Source: Linanthus parryae (lineage: Eukaryota; Streptophyta; Magnoliopsida; Ericales; Polemoniaceae). Taken from it: DNA of 64,000 nucleotides. Under the pieces are notes generated by a model. The model saw nothing but the letters and a program-made list of their open reading frames with translations. It had not been told where the DNA came from and did not search any database. Where the stretch lies: contig JALGPY010000035.1 of the NCBI GenBank assembly GCA_023055425.1, positions 1,665,501-1,729,500 of the forward strand, given 5' to 3'. This document shows, piece after piece, positions 34,096 through 48,289 of this stretch. Within the stretch, counting starts at the first letter, position 1; every line of letters begins with the position of its first letter. The translations under genes and the position numbers were made by a program.

Positions 34096-35040
34096 ATAAT
34101 CACTGGAAGTGACACTTCTTTCATTTCATCTTTGGTACATCAACTGAATCAAATGTTTGACATGAAAAATATGGGTTCCTTAACTTATTTTTTGGGTTTG
34201 CAAATCAAAAGAGATAGTTCTGTCATTTTAATTAATCAAACCAAATATATTGAGGATTTTTTGTCTAGATTCAACGTGGCTTCTTGTAAGCCATGTCCTA
34301 CTCCTCTTGGTGCTGGAATTAAATATCACACTACAAATGGTACTCCTCTTCAAGATGACACTATTTACAGACAAGTTCTTGGTGGTTTACAGTACTTAAC
34401 ATTTTCAAGGCCTGACATTTCATTTGTTGTAAATCATCTGTGCCAATTTATGCATTCTCATTCTGACATTCATTTTTCTAGTGAAAAAAGAATTCTCAGA
34501 TACTTGCAGGGTACAAAACATCATGGACTTCATTATCAAAAAGCCACCTTCCCATACAAGCCTGTTCAGATGCAGATGCAGATTGGGCTAGGAATCCCTC
34601 CTACCCAAGGAGTACTTCTGGGTTTGTTACAGTTATTGAGCCCAACCCAATTCCCTGGGCCTCAAAGAAACAACACACTGTGGCCCGGTCCTCTACTAAA
34701 GCAGAATACGGGGCCTCAGCCACTACCGCTGAAATTAGTTGGATTAAATATCTCTTCAATGATCTCAAAATTATAATTCCCTCTCAACCTTTATTATGGC
34801 GTGACAATCAGTCTGCTATTGCAATGACTGCCAACCCTATTTTTCATGCTCGTATGAAGCATATAGAAGTGGATTACCACTTTGTTAGATAAAAGGCACT
34901 AAAACAAGGCATTTGTGTTTCTTTTGTTTCAAGTTCGGAGCAAATGGCTGACATCTTAACCAAATGACTCTCAATCTCTTCTTGAAATCATCTCAAGAAC
35001 AAACTCATGGTAAGGTTTCCCACATCAGTTTGAGGTGGCG
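34096..35040 (+). pseudogene. Copia-3 RT C-terminus and RNase H, copy 2
   Basis: Same content as 6207-7143: GSDTSFISSLVHQLNQMFDM, YFLGLQIKR, YRQVLGGLQYLTFSRPDIS, and an RNase H half in a second frame from 34680. A base loss near 34540 and a CAGATG duplication near 34570 shift the frame before the SDADW motif. The RNase H tail again shows R followed by TAA where the family has Glu. Substitutions relative to copy 1 are scattered. Confidence 0.8.
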
Positions 35041-35456
35041 TATTAACATAAAGTACAATGTCTTCTATGCAATATTATCTAAGAGTCTGGTTAGTATGTC
35101 ATAGGGGTCTTTATGTAATAAATAGATTGTCATAGGCTTGACTGTAATTTTCCAAGACTCTCTGTGCTGTTGTGCAACGTCTATTACAGCTGTCCAAACC
35201 ATGGTTACTTGGTAACCATGGTTACGCCTCTCCTATTTATTCTCTCTGCTGTGTCCGAAAGGGTTTATCATCAATACAACAAAACGTTTCTTTCCCCTTT
35301 ATGTATTTGCTTCGTCTTCCTCATCCTCTGTGATGAGTTTATTTCAGATACATTTCATTTAGTTTTCATCGTCTTCGAGGGTCTTCTCTGTACATCGGCC
35401 ATTTCTCATCTCTCTGGTTATCGAGAAAGAGTTTGTTTCTATCCAGATCTAATCTC
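35041..35456 (+). mobile_element. Copia-3 3' LTR, copy 2 (3' boundary uncertain)
   Basis: It starts TATTAACATAAAG after TTTGAGGTGGCG. It keeps an AGATTGTCATAGGCTTGAC segment (35126-35160) that copy 1 has lost. The right edge is inferred from where LINE sequence resumes. Confidence 0.5.
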
Positions 35457-36110
35457 AAATTCAGCTCCGAGGAAAACTTAATTCCTTCCAAAATTGCTTT
35501 TGCTTCAACGAATTTGGCCAAAATCGAGAAAGGGGTTTTGTTGGCTCTTCTGGCGATGAAGACACCGACTTTATCTCTAATTACCGCACTCATCCCTGCC
35601 GTTCGCAGCTTTGGGTTCCATGCGGCATCGGTTCTAATGATAACCCATCCGTCCGACGGTTTTTGCAACGATTCTCCGGTGGGTGTGAGTGGATCTGAGC
35701 CAGAATCGAGGAAATGACCACCTGCATGTGTAGGTTTTACTCATCCAGGTAATTTGATGCTTCATTAACAACTTTCTGAGGGTTTCCTTTTTTATTCAAA
35801 AGATCAAGTTGCTTCTGTAAAGCCTGATTTTCGAGATAAGAATACCCATCTTCTTTCTTTCCTCTTTTCCTGTTTCCAGAAACGCATGTGAGAACCAGAT
35901 CTGAATAGGACCGTTGATAAGACGAGTAGAGTTGATCCCCAAAGACAGATTACATCAAGTCTTGGCGAATTACATTCAAGAAACAGATGAGTCTCTGATT
36001 ATTTCTCTTTCATTCAAATTGCACATAGATCTTCAGCTTTGATACCTCGATATATTAGATTCGACCTGACTCGAGGGCTTTTTTTATAGCCCTCCAAATT
36101 GGTATAAAAT
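35457..36110 (-). pseudogene. LINE-1 tail: zf-RVT and partial RNase H, copy 2
   Basis: Minus-strand counterpart of 7531-8170. The RNase H half reads GWVIIRTDAAWNPKLRTAGM, then IRDKVGVFIARRANKTPFSI and EAKAILEGIKF. The Cys-x2-Cys zinc motif is damaged here, because the second codon run changed to LNERE-like sequence. Same stop before the SETHLFLEC block. Not functional. Confidence 0.7.
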
Positions 36111-37160
36111 CATCCAAATTTAGAATAAGATTATGTTATTCATACTGAAATAAACTAGAAAGCTGAAGCAAAACTCTGAATAACTTTAATCGAATCTTTC
36201 TTACCAGGAGTTAGACCAAATAAATTATTTCCAATCATAGCTGGAAATATCGTACCGGGCATCGTTTTGTTTTTGTTACTGGAGTGAAACATTTTGGTAC
36301 TGGTATTTTTCGGTGATTCATTTCAGACGAATGTTCTTAAATTATTCAATTACATAATTTTTTTATATTTTCATAATGTACCCAAATTTTATTCTTCTTT
36401 TTAAATAACCATAAAACATGCATTTTTTACTCTTATTCTTATTTTTTGTTAAAATATAGTATGCAATGAGTGAACGAAATGAAAAACTACGTAGAGAACT
36501 ATTTATCTTGAAGATCAGCATATATGTATGAGTTTTTATTTTATATGAAGGCCCCAAAACTTATTTAAATTACAAACTGAACCCCGACTGAATTCCACCT
36601 CAAAATTCGTTAAATCTTCCGAAACGAGGCGAAACATCCGAAACCGGCCAAACACACCGGTACACACCGAATTTCAACCCGATATATACCGGTACCGGTT
36701 GTACTTCGTTCCGAAACATAACGAAATTTCAAACTATGTTTCCAATACAAAGCTTACTCTAAATTTCATCTTTATTCCTTCAAACGTATGTTTTTTTAAA
36801 CTAAAATGCATAAACAAATGTAATGAAACTAAGGTAACTAAAAAACTTACATGAAAATCTACTTAACAGGAAATGGGAGTCGCTTAACTCAAAAGAAAAG
36901 AACGAGAAATGAAAGTCGCTTAAGTAAAAGATGTTAAATGAAAAGAAAATGAGAGTTGCTTTATCAACTTGAGCTTTTACTCTATCCTCCTCCAATCTAT
37001 GGCATATCGTCTTTTTCACGTCGCTTAAGCTACATCGTCCAGACCGAACATCAATATATGATAATACAAATATGTAAGCAAGCATTTTCCCCTGGGAAAT
37101 CAGAATCTTATCTGGCCTTCAAAATTCTATAAATGCAAAATTGCATAGAGATACTCATAC

Positions 37161-37192
<32 letters not shown>

Positions 37193-37395
37193 TTGAGTAC
37201 CCATAGTTGGCCACAACTTGCTCTTATTTGTTTACTTCTTTGCTTTTGTTAGCATACTACTGTCACACTGCCTTACATCATGAGTTAGATAATTTAGACA
37301 GATTCTTGAATTCAAACGAGTGTCCTCTACTAAAAGTCCCAAAATACACCGTAAAGAATTAACAGAAGATCATCTATGAAAAAACAGAACCAGAA
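36111..37395. other. Intergenic DNA, copy 2 (no recognised gene)
   Basis: Matches 8171-9440 of copy 1, with small indels. A poly(T) run at 37166-37190 is about 25 long here but about 10 in copy 1. The minus-strand stretch 37085-36801 keeps the unidentified reading frame seen in copy 1. Confidence 0.5.
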
Positions 37396-38496
37396 ATAAC
37401 CAAATTATAATAACAAACTTACTATTTGCATTAAAAAACTGTCCAAGTAGCTGCTATTACAGTGTAAAATATGGGATATCGGTCCGGACGCTCACATGAA
37501 GCGTTTTAGAAAACAAGAAATCACATGAAAGAAAACAGTCGGAACGATTCAGCGTGATAAAATTCATATCATAAGTAATTAAGTTAAGTCGTTCGAAACA
37601 TAAAATGAGTTTTAGAAACCTATACATATTTAGTGCTGACTATAGAGTACGTTGAATTTTGGTGAAGCGATATGAAATTTGTTCACTGCTGACTTTGAGC
37701 CGCCACTGCTGACTTCAGATCAGCAGTTTCGATAGAATTGTTGAAGCATTGAAGTTGGTGACAACATTAAATTTGTTCGCTGCTTAGTACATAGGAGTGT
37801 TCAAGTTGTTGAAAACTTGGTAGTTCTAAGTCATGAACAAATTGAATTTTCTGACCAAATTCATCACTTCCGCATATCTGAGTTCAGCAATGTAAAGAAC
37901 ACTATGTAGTAGTCAGCAGTGAACAAATTGAATACCGCTTGACTTCAGCAATATTCAGTCAGCTATCTCTAGAAACATCACTCCTCCAAAGAAAAAGTAC
38001 CAATATAGCAAATTTTAGGTCCTTATAGTTGTTGTTGTCTATAGTTGTATATTTACATCTATGTGAAAAAGAAAAAAAAAAAAAAAAGAATGGTGGAAGA
38101 TTGAGTGTCTTTGGGGATTTGATTTCTAAGTCTGGTGTCTTGTTCTGTATCACGATGGAAATCAATCACCGCTTCAAAGAATTGAGTGCGTACTCCCAAA
38201 AGGAAAATGATAAGGACAGACACTTTCATGATGTGGCAAGCTGAGATAGAGGAGTTGTTGCCGAATCGCCAATTCAATGCTATCCATTTATCGTTGGCCC
38301 ATAATTTAAACATAGCAAAATGCCAATGTCCTTCACATGTATGCCTTATGTAGGCTGAGGGTACATATTATTACAATGGACCATGATGGTGCTGCGTACA
38401 TCATGAAGTGAAATTTGAATGATTTAAAACAATACAAGTGATTCACTTCAGTAACAGTACAAGCACATTCATCTCATGCGGAGCAAGAAATGAAGG
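37396..38496 (+). repeat. Unit U, first copy (direct repeat)
   Basis: Repeats at 40075-41544 in the same orientation. Shared landmarks: CCAAATTATAATAACAAAC, CGGACGCTCAC, GAGCCGCCACTGCTGACTTC, the CTCCTCCAAAGAAAAA block and GGAAATCAATCACCGCTTC. About 130 bp present in the second copy are missing here. Its first 158 bases are also the right end of the 10-kb segmental duplication and recur in copy 1 at 9440-9598. No coding recognised. Confidence 0.8.
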
Positions 38497-38568
38497 GCAA
38501 ACCAGAAGGAGGACATCAAACTTGGATTCAGGTACAGGACAACTAGAAAAGGAGATGCATATCTATTT

Positions 38569-38891
38569 GGATGCATAGCAGTGACCACCTCTTAGGTAAT
38601 ACTCACTCTGCAAACTGAAACTTCTTTGTTGCAGTTAAAAACGGTTTATCTGTTCTGAGTATGGAATCCAATTTGGTTTTAACATCTCCACTTGGGGTTT
38701 GCTGAAGCGACAACAACACCTAGGTAAGAACCAACATACGTCGTAATAAGTAGAGGACCCAAGTGGGAATGTTCAAACAAAATAAGCCATAACTTTTGGA
38801 TTTATTACTCGGACCAGATAAATTTGCTGCAACAAAGAAGTTTCAGATAGCAGAGTGAGTAGCACCAAGAGGTGGTCACTGCTATGCATCC
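38569..38891. repeat. Foldback repeat 1
   Basis: Arms 38569-38634 and 38826-38891 are inverted copies (GGATGCATAGCAGTGACCAC against GTGGTCACTGCTATGCATCC) around a 191-bp spacer. Confidence 0.85.
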
Positions 38892-38958
38892 AAGGTTCCT
38901 CCCTTCTGTTAGCAGTTCATTTCATGAATGAGCTTGTGTTACTGAGTGGATCACTTAG

Positions 38959-39716
38959 TGACGTAATCTTATTCGTAGTTTGTGAAGACATATTCAATTT
39001 GTTCGTCTACCTACCTCTGCTGCAAAACCTATCCGCACAGCGTCATCATCGCCGCCACGGGCCTACCAATTTGTAGTCAGCACTTTCGGATCTATCCAGA
39101 TGAAGCAGCTTACCTTACTATTTGTGATGACATATGCACTTCTCTATGTTTGGGTTCTCAACCATCATGATGAGTGGATATGATTGTATTTTGTTACAAG
39201 ATTCAGCTACTTTTAGAGATATGATTGAATTGCTAGCATTCATCTAGAGAGATCCAGAGAGTAGAATGAGCCTCCTTATCTTGATAATGGTTGTGAAATG
39301 GCTTTTTGTGTGCAAGTCACTGAAGATGTTAATAAATTTAAGCTGTTCATAGCTGATTTTGCTGAAGTCAGATTTCTAGAAGTGACTGAAGCCATTAGCA
39401 AAATTTAATTTGTTCACTACTGATTACATGCTGAAATTTGTTGATGTCATATCTCTAAAAGTAGCTGAATCTTGTAACAAAATACAATCATATCCACTCA
39501 TCATGATGGCTGAGAACCCAAACATAGAAAAGTGCCTATGTCATCACAAATAGTAAGGTAAGCTGCTTCATCTAGATAGATCCGAAAGTGCTGACTACAA
39601 ATTGATAGGCCCGTGGCGGCGGTGATGATGCTGTGCGGATAGGTTTTGCAGCAGAGATAGGTAGACGAACAAATTGAGTATGTCTTCACAAACTACAAGG
39701 GATAAGATTACGTCAT
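38959..39716. repeat. Foldback repeat 2
   Basis: Arms of about 267 bp (38959-39224 and 39448-39716) are inverted copies with a 223-bp spacer. Landmarks: TGACGTAATC and GATTACGTCA at the ends, GCGTCATCATCGCCGCCACGG in the middle. The arms show a handful of differences. Confidence 0.85.
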
Positions 39717-39950
39717 TAGAGATATGACATCAACAAATTTCAGCATGTAATCAGTAGTTTACAAATTAAATTTTGCTACTGGCTTCAGTCACTTCTAGAA
39801 ATCTGACTTCAGCAAAATCAGCTATGAATAGCTTAAATTAATTAACATCTTCAGTGACTTGCACACAAAAAGCCATTTCACAACCATTATCAAGATAAGG
39901 AGGCTCATTCTACTCTCTGGATCTCTCTAGATGAATCCTAGCAATTCAAT
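39221..39950. repeat. Foldback repeat 3, overlapping foldback 2
   Basis: 39221-39458 is inverted at 39715-39950 (TCTAGAGAGATCCAGAGAG, then CACTTCTAGAAATCTGACTTC inverted). Its left arm includes the spacer of foldback 2, so the two are nested. 39951-40074 then repeats 39486-39610 in direct orientation. Confidence 0.8.
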
Positions 39951-40074
39951 CATATCCACTTATCATGATGGCTGGGAACCCTAACATAGAAAAGTGCCTA
40001 TGTCATCACAAATAGATAGGCCTTAAGGTAAGCTGCTTCATCAGGATAGATCCGAAAATGCTGACTACAAATTG

Positions 40075-41544
40075 GTAACCAAATTATAATAACAAACTTA
40101 CTATTTGCATTAAAAAAAACTGTTGAAGTAGCTGCTATTACAGAGTAAAATCTGGCATATCAGTCCGGACGCTCACCTGAAGGGTTTTAGAAAATAAGAA
40201 ATCACATAAAAGAAAGCAGTCAGAACGATTCTGCGTGATAACATTCATATCATAAGTAATTAAGTAAAGTCGTTGGAAACGTAAAATGAGATTACGAAAC
40301 CTATACGTTTTTAGTGCTACTATAGAGTATGTTGAATTTTAATGATGTCAATCTCTGAAGTGACTGCGACTGAAGCGATATTAAATTTGTTCACTGCTGA
40401 CAATGTATTCTTAACTTTACTGAACTCATATATCCAAGTATAGAACAGAGATTACGCCACATATGTCCAAATCCAACGAGAGTTGCTGAAGCATGTTACC
40501 GACCTTGAGCCGCCACTGCTGACTTCAGATCAGCCATTTCGATAGAATTGCTGAAGCATTGAAGTTGATAACAACATTAAATTTGTTCGCCGCTTAGTAC
40601 ATAGGAGCATTCAAGTTGTTGAATACTTGGTAGTTCTAAGTCATGAACAAATTGAATCATCTTACCAGATTCATTCACTTCCGTGTATCTGAATTCAACA
40701 AAGTAAAGAAGTGAACAAATTGAATGTCGCTTCGGTCACAATCACTTCAGAGATTGACTTCAGCAAAATTCAGCATACTAATCAGCACTACAAACTTACG
40801 GCGTAATCTCTGCGGCACTACAAAAGATTTCACAACCCTTCTCCAGATAAAGAGGCTCATTCTCCTTTCTGGATGAAGCTTTCTGAGATAGCAGAGGTCT
40901 GCCTGCTTCCATCTCTAGAAAATGCACTCCTCCAAAGAAAAATACCAATATGTAAAATTCTGGGTCCTTATAGTTGTTTTTTTTTATAGTTGTATACTTA
41001 CATCTATGTGATATTAAAAAAACACACAAAAAAAACAAATAAACAAACAAACAACAAACGGTGTTCTGTATCAAGATTGGAAATCAATCACCGCTTCAGA
41101 GAATTGAGAAATGACGGCATACTCCCAAAAGGGACTCAGCAGCTCCCAAAAGGGACTCAGCAGCTCCCAAAAGGGGCATACCTTTCATGGTAGTGTACTA
41201 TGTTGACTTGTTACAAGTAAACTGTTGATAGATAGAGGAGTTGTTGCCTTGAGACATATACCCTCATTGGGGCTGACTAATCGCGCCAAATATGATCCCT
41301 GCCAATTTAATCATATCCACTTATCATCGGTGGCTCTCCAATCCAAGCATATCAAAATGCCAATGTCCTCACAAAATGGTACGTCTTAGGGTAAGCTGAG
41401 GGTACATACGATGACAATGGACGATGACCTATACCTCATTGGGGCTGACTACAAGGGATAACATCACACTACCCATGAAGTGAAATTTGAATGATATCAC
41501 TTCTGAACACAAGCACAATTCATATCATGGTGGAGCACGAAATG
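40075..41544 (+). repeat. Unit U, second copy (direct repeat)
   Basis: Longer version of 37396-38496. It contains a short CTCCCAAAAGGGACTCAGCAG array (about 41122-41175, three units) not seen in the first copy. No coding recognised. Confidence 0.8.
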
Positions 41545-42073
41545 AAGTGTTACTGAAGTGAATCACTTCTATTTCTTTAGATCATTCAAATTTCACATCA
41601 TGGTGTAATCTCATCCCCTTTAGTCAGCCCCAATAAGGGTATACATCATGGTCCATTGTCACTGTAAGGCGTCCCATTTTGTGAAAACATTGACACTTTG
41701 CTATGTTTGGATTTCGGGCCACCCATAAGTGGATAGGATTTAGTTGGCATGATCATATCTGGCGCCATTAACAACCGCTTACTACTAACAACCATTTAGT
41801 ATAGTACGCTGATCTATCTACTCAGCTTGTCACAACATGAAAGATGTTTTCCTCATCATTAACCTGTGGAGCCGCTGAGCAACCTGGGCTCCTTTTGGGA
41901 GTAGGCACTCAAATATTTGAAGCGGTAATTGATTTCCATCATCGTATAGCAGAAGACTTCAACCTTCGAAATCGAGTCACCAGATTATTCACTCAGTATT
42001 CCACCGTTTTTTTTAGTATCACATACATTAAGATATACAACTAAGGACCCAAAATATTCTATATTGGTACTTT
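40943..42073. repeat. Foldback repeat 4 (large palindrome)
   Basis: The second half of unit U (40943-41500) is inverted at 41580-42073. TACCAATAT...GGGTCCTTA on the left faces TAAGGACCC...ATATTGGTA on the right. The GAAGTGATTCACTTC motif lies near the centre. Together with unit U copy 1 the same sequence is present three times in 4.7 kb. Confidence 0.8.
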
Positions 42074-42353
42074 TCCCAAGATAAAGTCTTTTTCTTACAA
42101 CTACCCCAGACCATTAATTATTTTCAAATCCCTCCTCACATTATTTTGTCCCCAAAATTATTAACCAGGATTGTCACACTACTTTCACCATTAATTCATT
42201 TATGGTTTCTTTTCTGTGTTTATAACAAACATTCTATCAACACAAACAATCTTTTCAAGTGATGAAAGTACGCTGAAAGAAATGCAGGAGTGCACTAGGC
42301 AAACAATGTCCTTTCTAGTCTTCTGCATTTGGTGGTTCAATTCTGTTCAAGAC

Positions 42354-42362
42354 TATATATAA
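42354..42362 (+). promoter_or_regulatory. Possible TATA box
   Basis: TATATATAA about 150 bp before the open stretch starting at 42504, followed by C/A-rich leader-like sequence. No transcript evidence; context only. Confidence 0.3.
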
Positions 42363-42503
42363 TGAAACAAGAAAAACATCCCCCAATAAACTGATTGTTC
42401 ACAGGTCTCAGGTCAGACACTCAAGAAGAAGATAAAGAATTAATAAGTGTTATCGGCTACTCCTCTCATTGCCAATTAGTTTGAGGTGGAACCCCATTGA
42501 TTT

Positions 42504-42866
42504 TTGTGGCAAAGCACTGAACACTATAAAGTGACTGCGACTGAAGCGAAATTTAATTTGTTCACTACTGAGTACAGAGTATTCTTAACTTTGCTAGATA
42601 AGCCAGAAGTGACTGAATCTAGTAAGAGAATTCAATTTGTTCACGGCTTAAGACTACCAAGTATTGAAATTAGTAATGACACATCAAATTTATCATTACC
42701 GTTGAATCAATTTCCTCAAATTTTGGTAGACAGGGAGCTGCTACCCTTACTCCAGTTTGCCAATTTACAGGGAGCTTCTTCTGCTAGAACACCTGAGGGG
42801 AAGAGGCATTCAAAGGTAAACATAATAATCAAAACACATAACTATGATATATGTAAAACAGAATAA
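42504..42866 (+). other. Unidentified open frame with a splice-donor-like end
   Basis: A 120-codon frame. Its 5' part (42525-42640) is made of the dispersed GTGACTGAAGCG repeat. From about 42650 it reads LPSIEISNDTSNLSLPLNQF, then VDRELLPLLQFANLQGASSA and RTPEGKRHSK, and AAAG|GTAAAC follows at about 42815, a good donor site. The last 45 bases recur at 44063-44110. It matches no family I know. It could be a first exon of a lost gene upstream of the dehydrogenase, or chance. Confidence 0.3.
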
Positions 42867-43001
42867 ACTCCTAAATTAATTTAGTACTTATCCTTTTTGG
42901 ACTGCCGGTTTCGCAGAACCTTCATTGGGGGTGTCGTCCGCATACTATTTGGCTTGTTTGGTGTTTTGTGTTCTTCAATTAGTCAAAGCCTTATCTCGTT
43001 G
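42772..43001 (+). repeat. Upstream block V, first copy
   Basis: Direct repeat of 44063-44314: GCTTCTTCTGCTAGAACACC, ACTATGATATATGTAAAACAG and CCTTCATTGGGGGTGTCGTC. The second copy lies just upstream of the dehydrogenase start, so this looks like a displaced copy of that gene's 5' flank. Confidence 0.85.
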
Positions 43002-43109
43002 TTCACGAAGCCAATTCCGGAGAGCAAGTTTCAGCATTGTTTTGGAATTGCTCGACATTTTAAGCCAATGACAAGAGATATGTTCATTGCATAGGAGAGC
43101 AAGTTACGT

Positions 43110-43281
43110 GATCATGTTACTGAAGTTAACTTCACTGCTGAGTATATATCTCTTGGAAGTGACTGAATTTTGAAACAAAATTGAATTTCAGCCAACGAGC
43201 AAATTCAATTTTGTTTCAAACTTCAGTCACTTCCAAGAGATATATACTCTGCAGTGAGTAGTCAACTTCAATAACATGATC
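43110..43281. repeat. Foldback repeat 5 (tight hairpin)
   Basis: Arms 43110-43188 and 43201-43281 pair almost completely around a 12-base loop (CAGCCAACGAGC). Only a few mismatches and a 1-2 base bulge are seen near the base. Both arms include CTTGGAAGTGACTGAA, the motif dispersed through 37.4-43.3 kb. Confidence 0.9.
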
Positions 43282-43416
43282 TTGTAATTCCAGCGGATTT
43301 GGACAATACCTGACGTAATCTGTAAACTTAAAAAACATTTCACAACCCTTACCCACATAAAGAATAGAAACATATGATATGCAACCCTTATCCATAACTG
43401 ACAATATCAGTGTCAG

Positions 43417-43479
43417 TCATACCCTTGAGAGACCATTTGTGGTCTCTGGCTCTCTGCTACTCAGATCTTCACTTCCCAT
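43417..43479 (-). pseudogene. Inverted relic of dehydrogenase exon 1
   Basis: On the minus strand this reads MGSEDLSSREPETTNGLSRV then a stop. The DNA matches exon 1 of the plus-strand gene (44443-44531): ATGGGAAGTGAA, then AGCAGAGA, then GGTCTCTCAAGGGTATGACTG. The 5' flank (CTTGCATATC then AAGACAAGAGG, minus strand, 43480-43520) also matches 44409-44432. An insertion has shifted the frame before the TALVTGG motif, and no further exons follow in this orientation. Confidence 0.8.
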
Positions 43480-43530
43480 CTTGTTGGTTCCTCTTGTCTT
43501 TTCCTTAGATATGCAAGAAATGCTATGAGA

Positions 43531-43545
43531 AGACAGTTTATATAT

Positions 43546-43590
<45 letters not shown>
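43531..43590. repeat. (TA)n microsatellite
   Basis: Alternating TA over most of 43536-43589, causing the Tyr-Ile reading frame on the minus strand. Confidence 0.9.
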
Positions 43591-43592
<2 letters not shown>

Positions 43593-43730
43593 TCACAACA
43601 ATTCTGTATATAAGCAAAAGGAAAAAATGAGAGAAACCGGCCATCCAAAATGGATAAGAACAAAATTAATTTTAACTGTTTATACTATTTTAGGACCATC
43701 ACATCATCCAAAATGGGGATGTTAAAAGCC

Positions 43731-43921
43731 CCATTTTGGCTTTAACTTTTGGACAGGTGAATTTCCATGTAGCAAACCTATCCAAATAGCGTCATCACGG
43801 CCACCATTTTGGATGATGTGAGAAACAGAATCACATCATCCAAAATGGTGGCGGTGATGACGCTATTTGGATATGTTTGCTTTGGAAATTTATCTGTCCA
43901 AAAGTCAAAAGCCAATTTTGT
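43731..43921. repeat. Foldback repeat 6
   Basis: Arms 43731-43821 and 43831-43921 around a loop of about 9 bases (GAAACAGAA). CACATCATCCAAAATGG is on both sides of the loop in opposite sense. The CTATCC then AGCGTCATCA and GCCACCAT block is a cousin of the central block in foldback 2. Confidence 0.85.
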
Positions 43922-44062
43922 TCCAACATAAATGGATGAGATGTGGGGGATTTTGTTGAAGCGGCAGCCACTCCTACGTAAGAACCCATTTTCAGTTCTT
44001 CGCACTGCTCTGCATTCGAAATCTTTGCTGAAAATAGTCGCTGTACGTAGAGGCAATCTTTG

Positions 44063-44314
44063 AAGCTTCTTCTGCTAGAACACCTGAGGAGAAGAGTCAT
44101 TCAAAGGTAAACATAATAATCAAATAACTATGATATATGTAAAACAGAATAAGCTCCTTGTAAGTTTAATAACGGGCGATGGTCCTAAAGTACTCTAAGC
44201 AGGGTAAATTAATTTAGCCGGATTCACAGCACCTTCATTGGGGGTGTCGTCCAGATACTGTTTGGCTTGTTTAGTGTTTTGTGTTCTTCAGTTAGTCAAA
44301 GCCTTATCTCGTTC
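44063..44314 (+). repeat. Upstream block V, second copy (dehydrogenase 5' flank)
   Basis: Direct repeat of 42772-43001, with about 45 extra bases near 44160-44205. It ends 130 bp before the start codon at 44443, so it probably overlaps the promoter or 5' leader. Confidence 0.8.
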
Positions 44315-44442
44315 TTTCCTTTTGCATATACCACTAAATCCAAACCACAAAGGTTCTATACGGCACAGTTGTGAATATACATACAGTGTCTTCTCAGAAC
44401 ATTTCTTGCATATCGTAGGGAGAGACAAGAGGCACCAAGAAG

Positions 44443-46864
<2,422 letters not shown>

Positions 46865-46952
46865 TATACAAGCCTTTTTGTGTTACCTAGCTTTGATATC
46901 AGATGTTCTATCAATAGATATCAGAATCAACATTTTCGACATCTTATATTAA

Positions 46953-48289
46953 ATGGTTTTCCAACATTTTTCGTTCAAACCTACTGTAAAATTAGAATGT
47001 TCCCTACTTTCTCCAAACAGATAGAATGTTCCCAAGTACAAATATAGATTGCATAATAGAAACTAGAATATGGGCACACATGATGCATGGGACTGCAACT
47101 CGGGCGGGCTGGACGGATTGGAACCCCTGTCATAACCCAAGCCCGAATTCAGTCAAAGTTAGCCAAGCCCAAATACAAATATAGAATGCATAATAGAAAC
47201 TAGGGTATGATTTTCGCATAATGTGCATCAGTTTCTTTAGTGGTTTATCATAAACAAGTTTCTAAATAATTTCGAAATGGCCTGAATGGTTGCATCAGGG
47301 ACATCATGTCCTCATTACTTGGCATGTTGTTTGCCTCATAGCAATGATAATCCGCTAAGAAAACACTTGCAAGTAAAGATATTTACATGCTACTCATTTT
47401 GACTTGCAATCAACTACATGAACACACCAAAGCTACTGAAATGGGATTGGACAAGCAACAAAGAAACTGAGAAATCAAGATCATGAGCATGTGCAACAGG
47501 TGTAAAGAACTGGGATTTGAGCAAAACAAAGTTCAGAAGTGTGCACACACCTTTGCTGCACTGGAGGAATCCCTCCTTTCCCCTCATCTCTCTCCTTGAT
47601 CCTATCAGAGTTGGTGCAATGTCAAATCTCAATTTCTTTGCCCGTCAAAGTTTTCACCTTCAATCATAGTTCCACCTCTTAGCCTCAAAAGAAGATGAAG
47701 GGTTGATTCTTTCGGGATATTGTAGTCTGCAAACTGTTTACCAGAGAATATCAATCTCTTCTGATCTGGATTGAACCCCAATTGATCGAAAACCTGCTCG
47801 TTTGGTCAATTGCTTTGATCCCCGGAACACATAAACCCTTGTACAAATTTGAAAAACCCAATTCCTGATCTGGATTGAACTGGGTTGGTGTCAGAAATTG
47901 AAGAGTACTGCTGAGGGAAGTTGTTCCGCTGGTGGCAAAAGGCAAATAGAGCAGTTCCAGATGAGGCATAAAGGGGTCGAGAATGGTAGTGCAGGTTTTG
48001 GCAAAAAGGGGTTGAGAATGGGAGTGCAGGTTTTGGCTCATAGGAACCTTGAAGTTCAAGATAAATTGCAAATGAGTTTTGGGTATGTGGTAGAGCATTT
48101 GAAAACCCACACCAGGTTTAATATTATTAAAAAAAAAAAAAAAAATTGCAAATAATATTATAATAACTTTTTAGTTCTCTAAAAGAGCATCAATGAGTGT
48201 ATGTCAATCAATATTACTAGTAGGTCTTGGTTCAAACCGTTTATATGATATGATTAAAAAAAAATCGATATTAATTCCATTTTTTCTCG
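46953..48289. other. Downstream flank of the dehydrogenase, no recognised gene
   Basis: Contains a small direct repeat (CAAATATAGATTGCATAATAG at 47040 and a near copy at 47175), a short tandem AGAATGG(T/G)AGTGCAGGTTTTGG (47980-48035) and an A run at 48131-48145. The A run might end a retroposed piece, but no coding parent was recognised. Open frames on both strands at 47414-48155 look like chance. Confidence 0.4.

Noticed and set aside
43417..43644. 75-residue minus-strand protein with Tyr-Ile run
   Set aside because: The N-terminal part is the (TA)n microsatellite; only the last 20 codons are a real exon relic, annotated separately.
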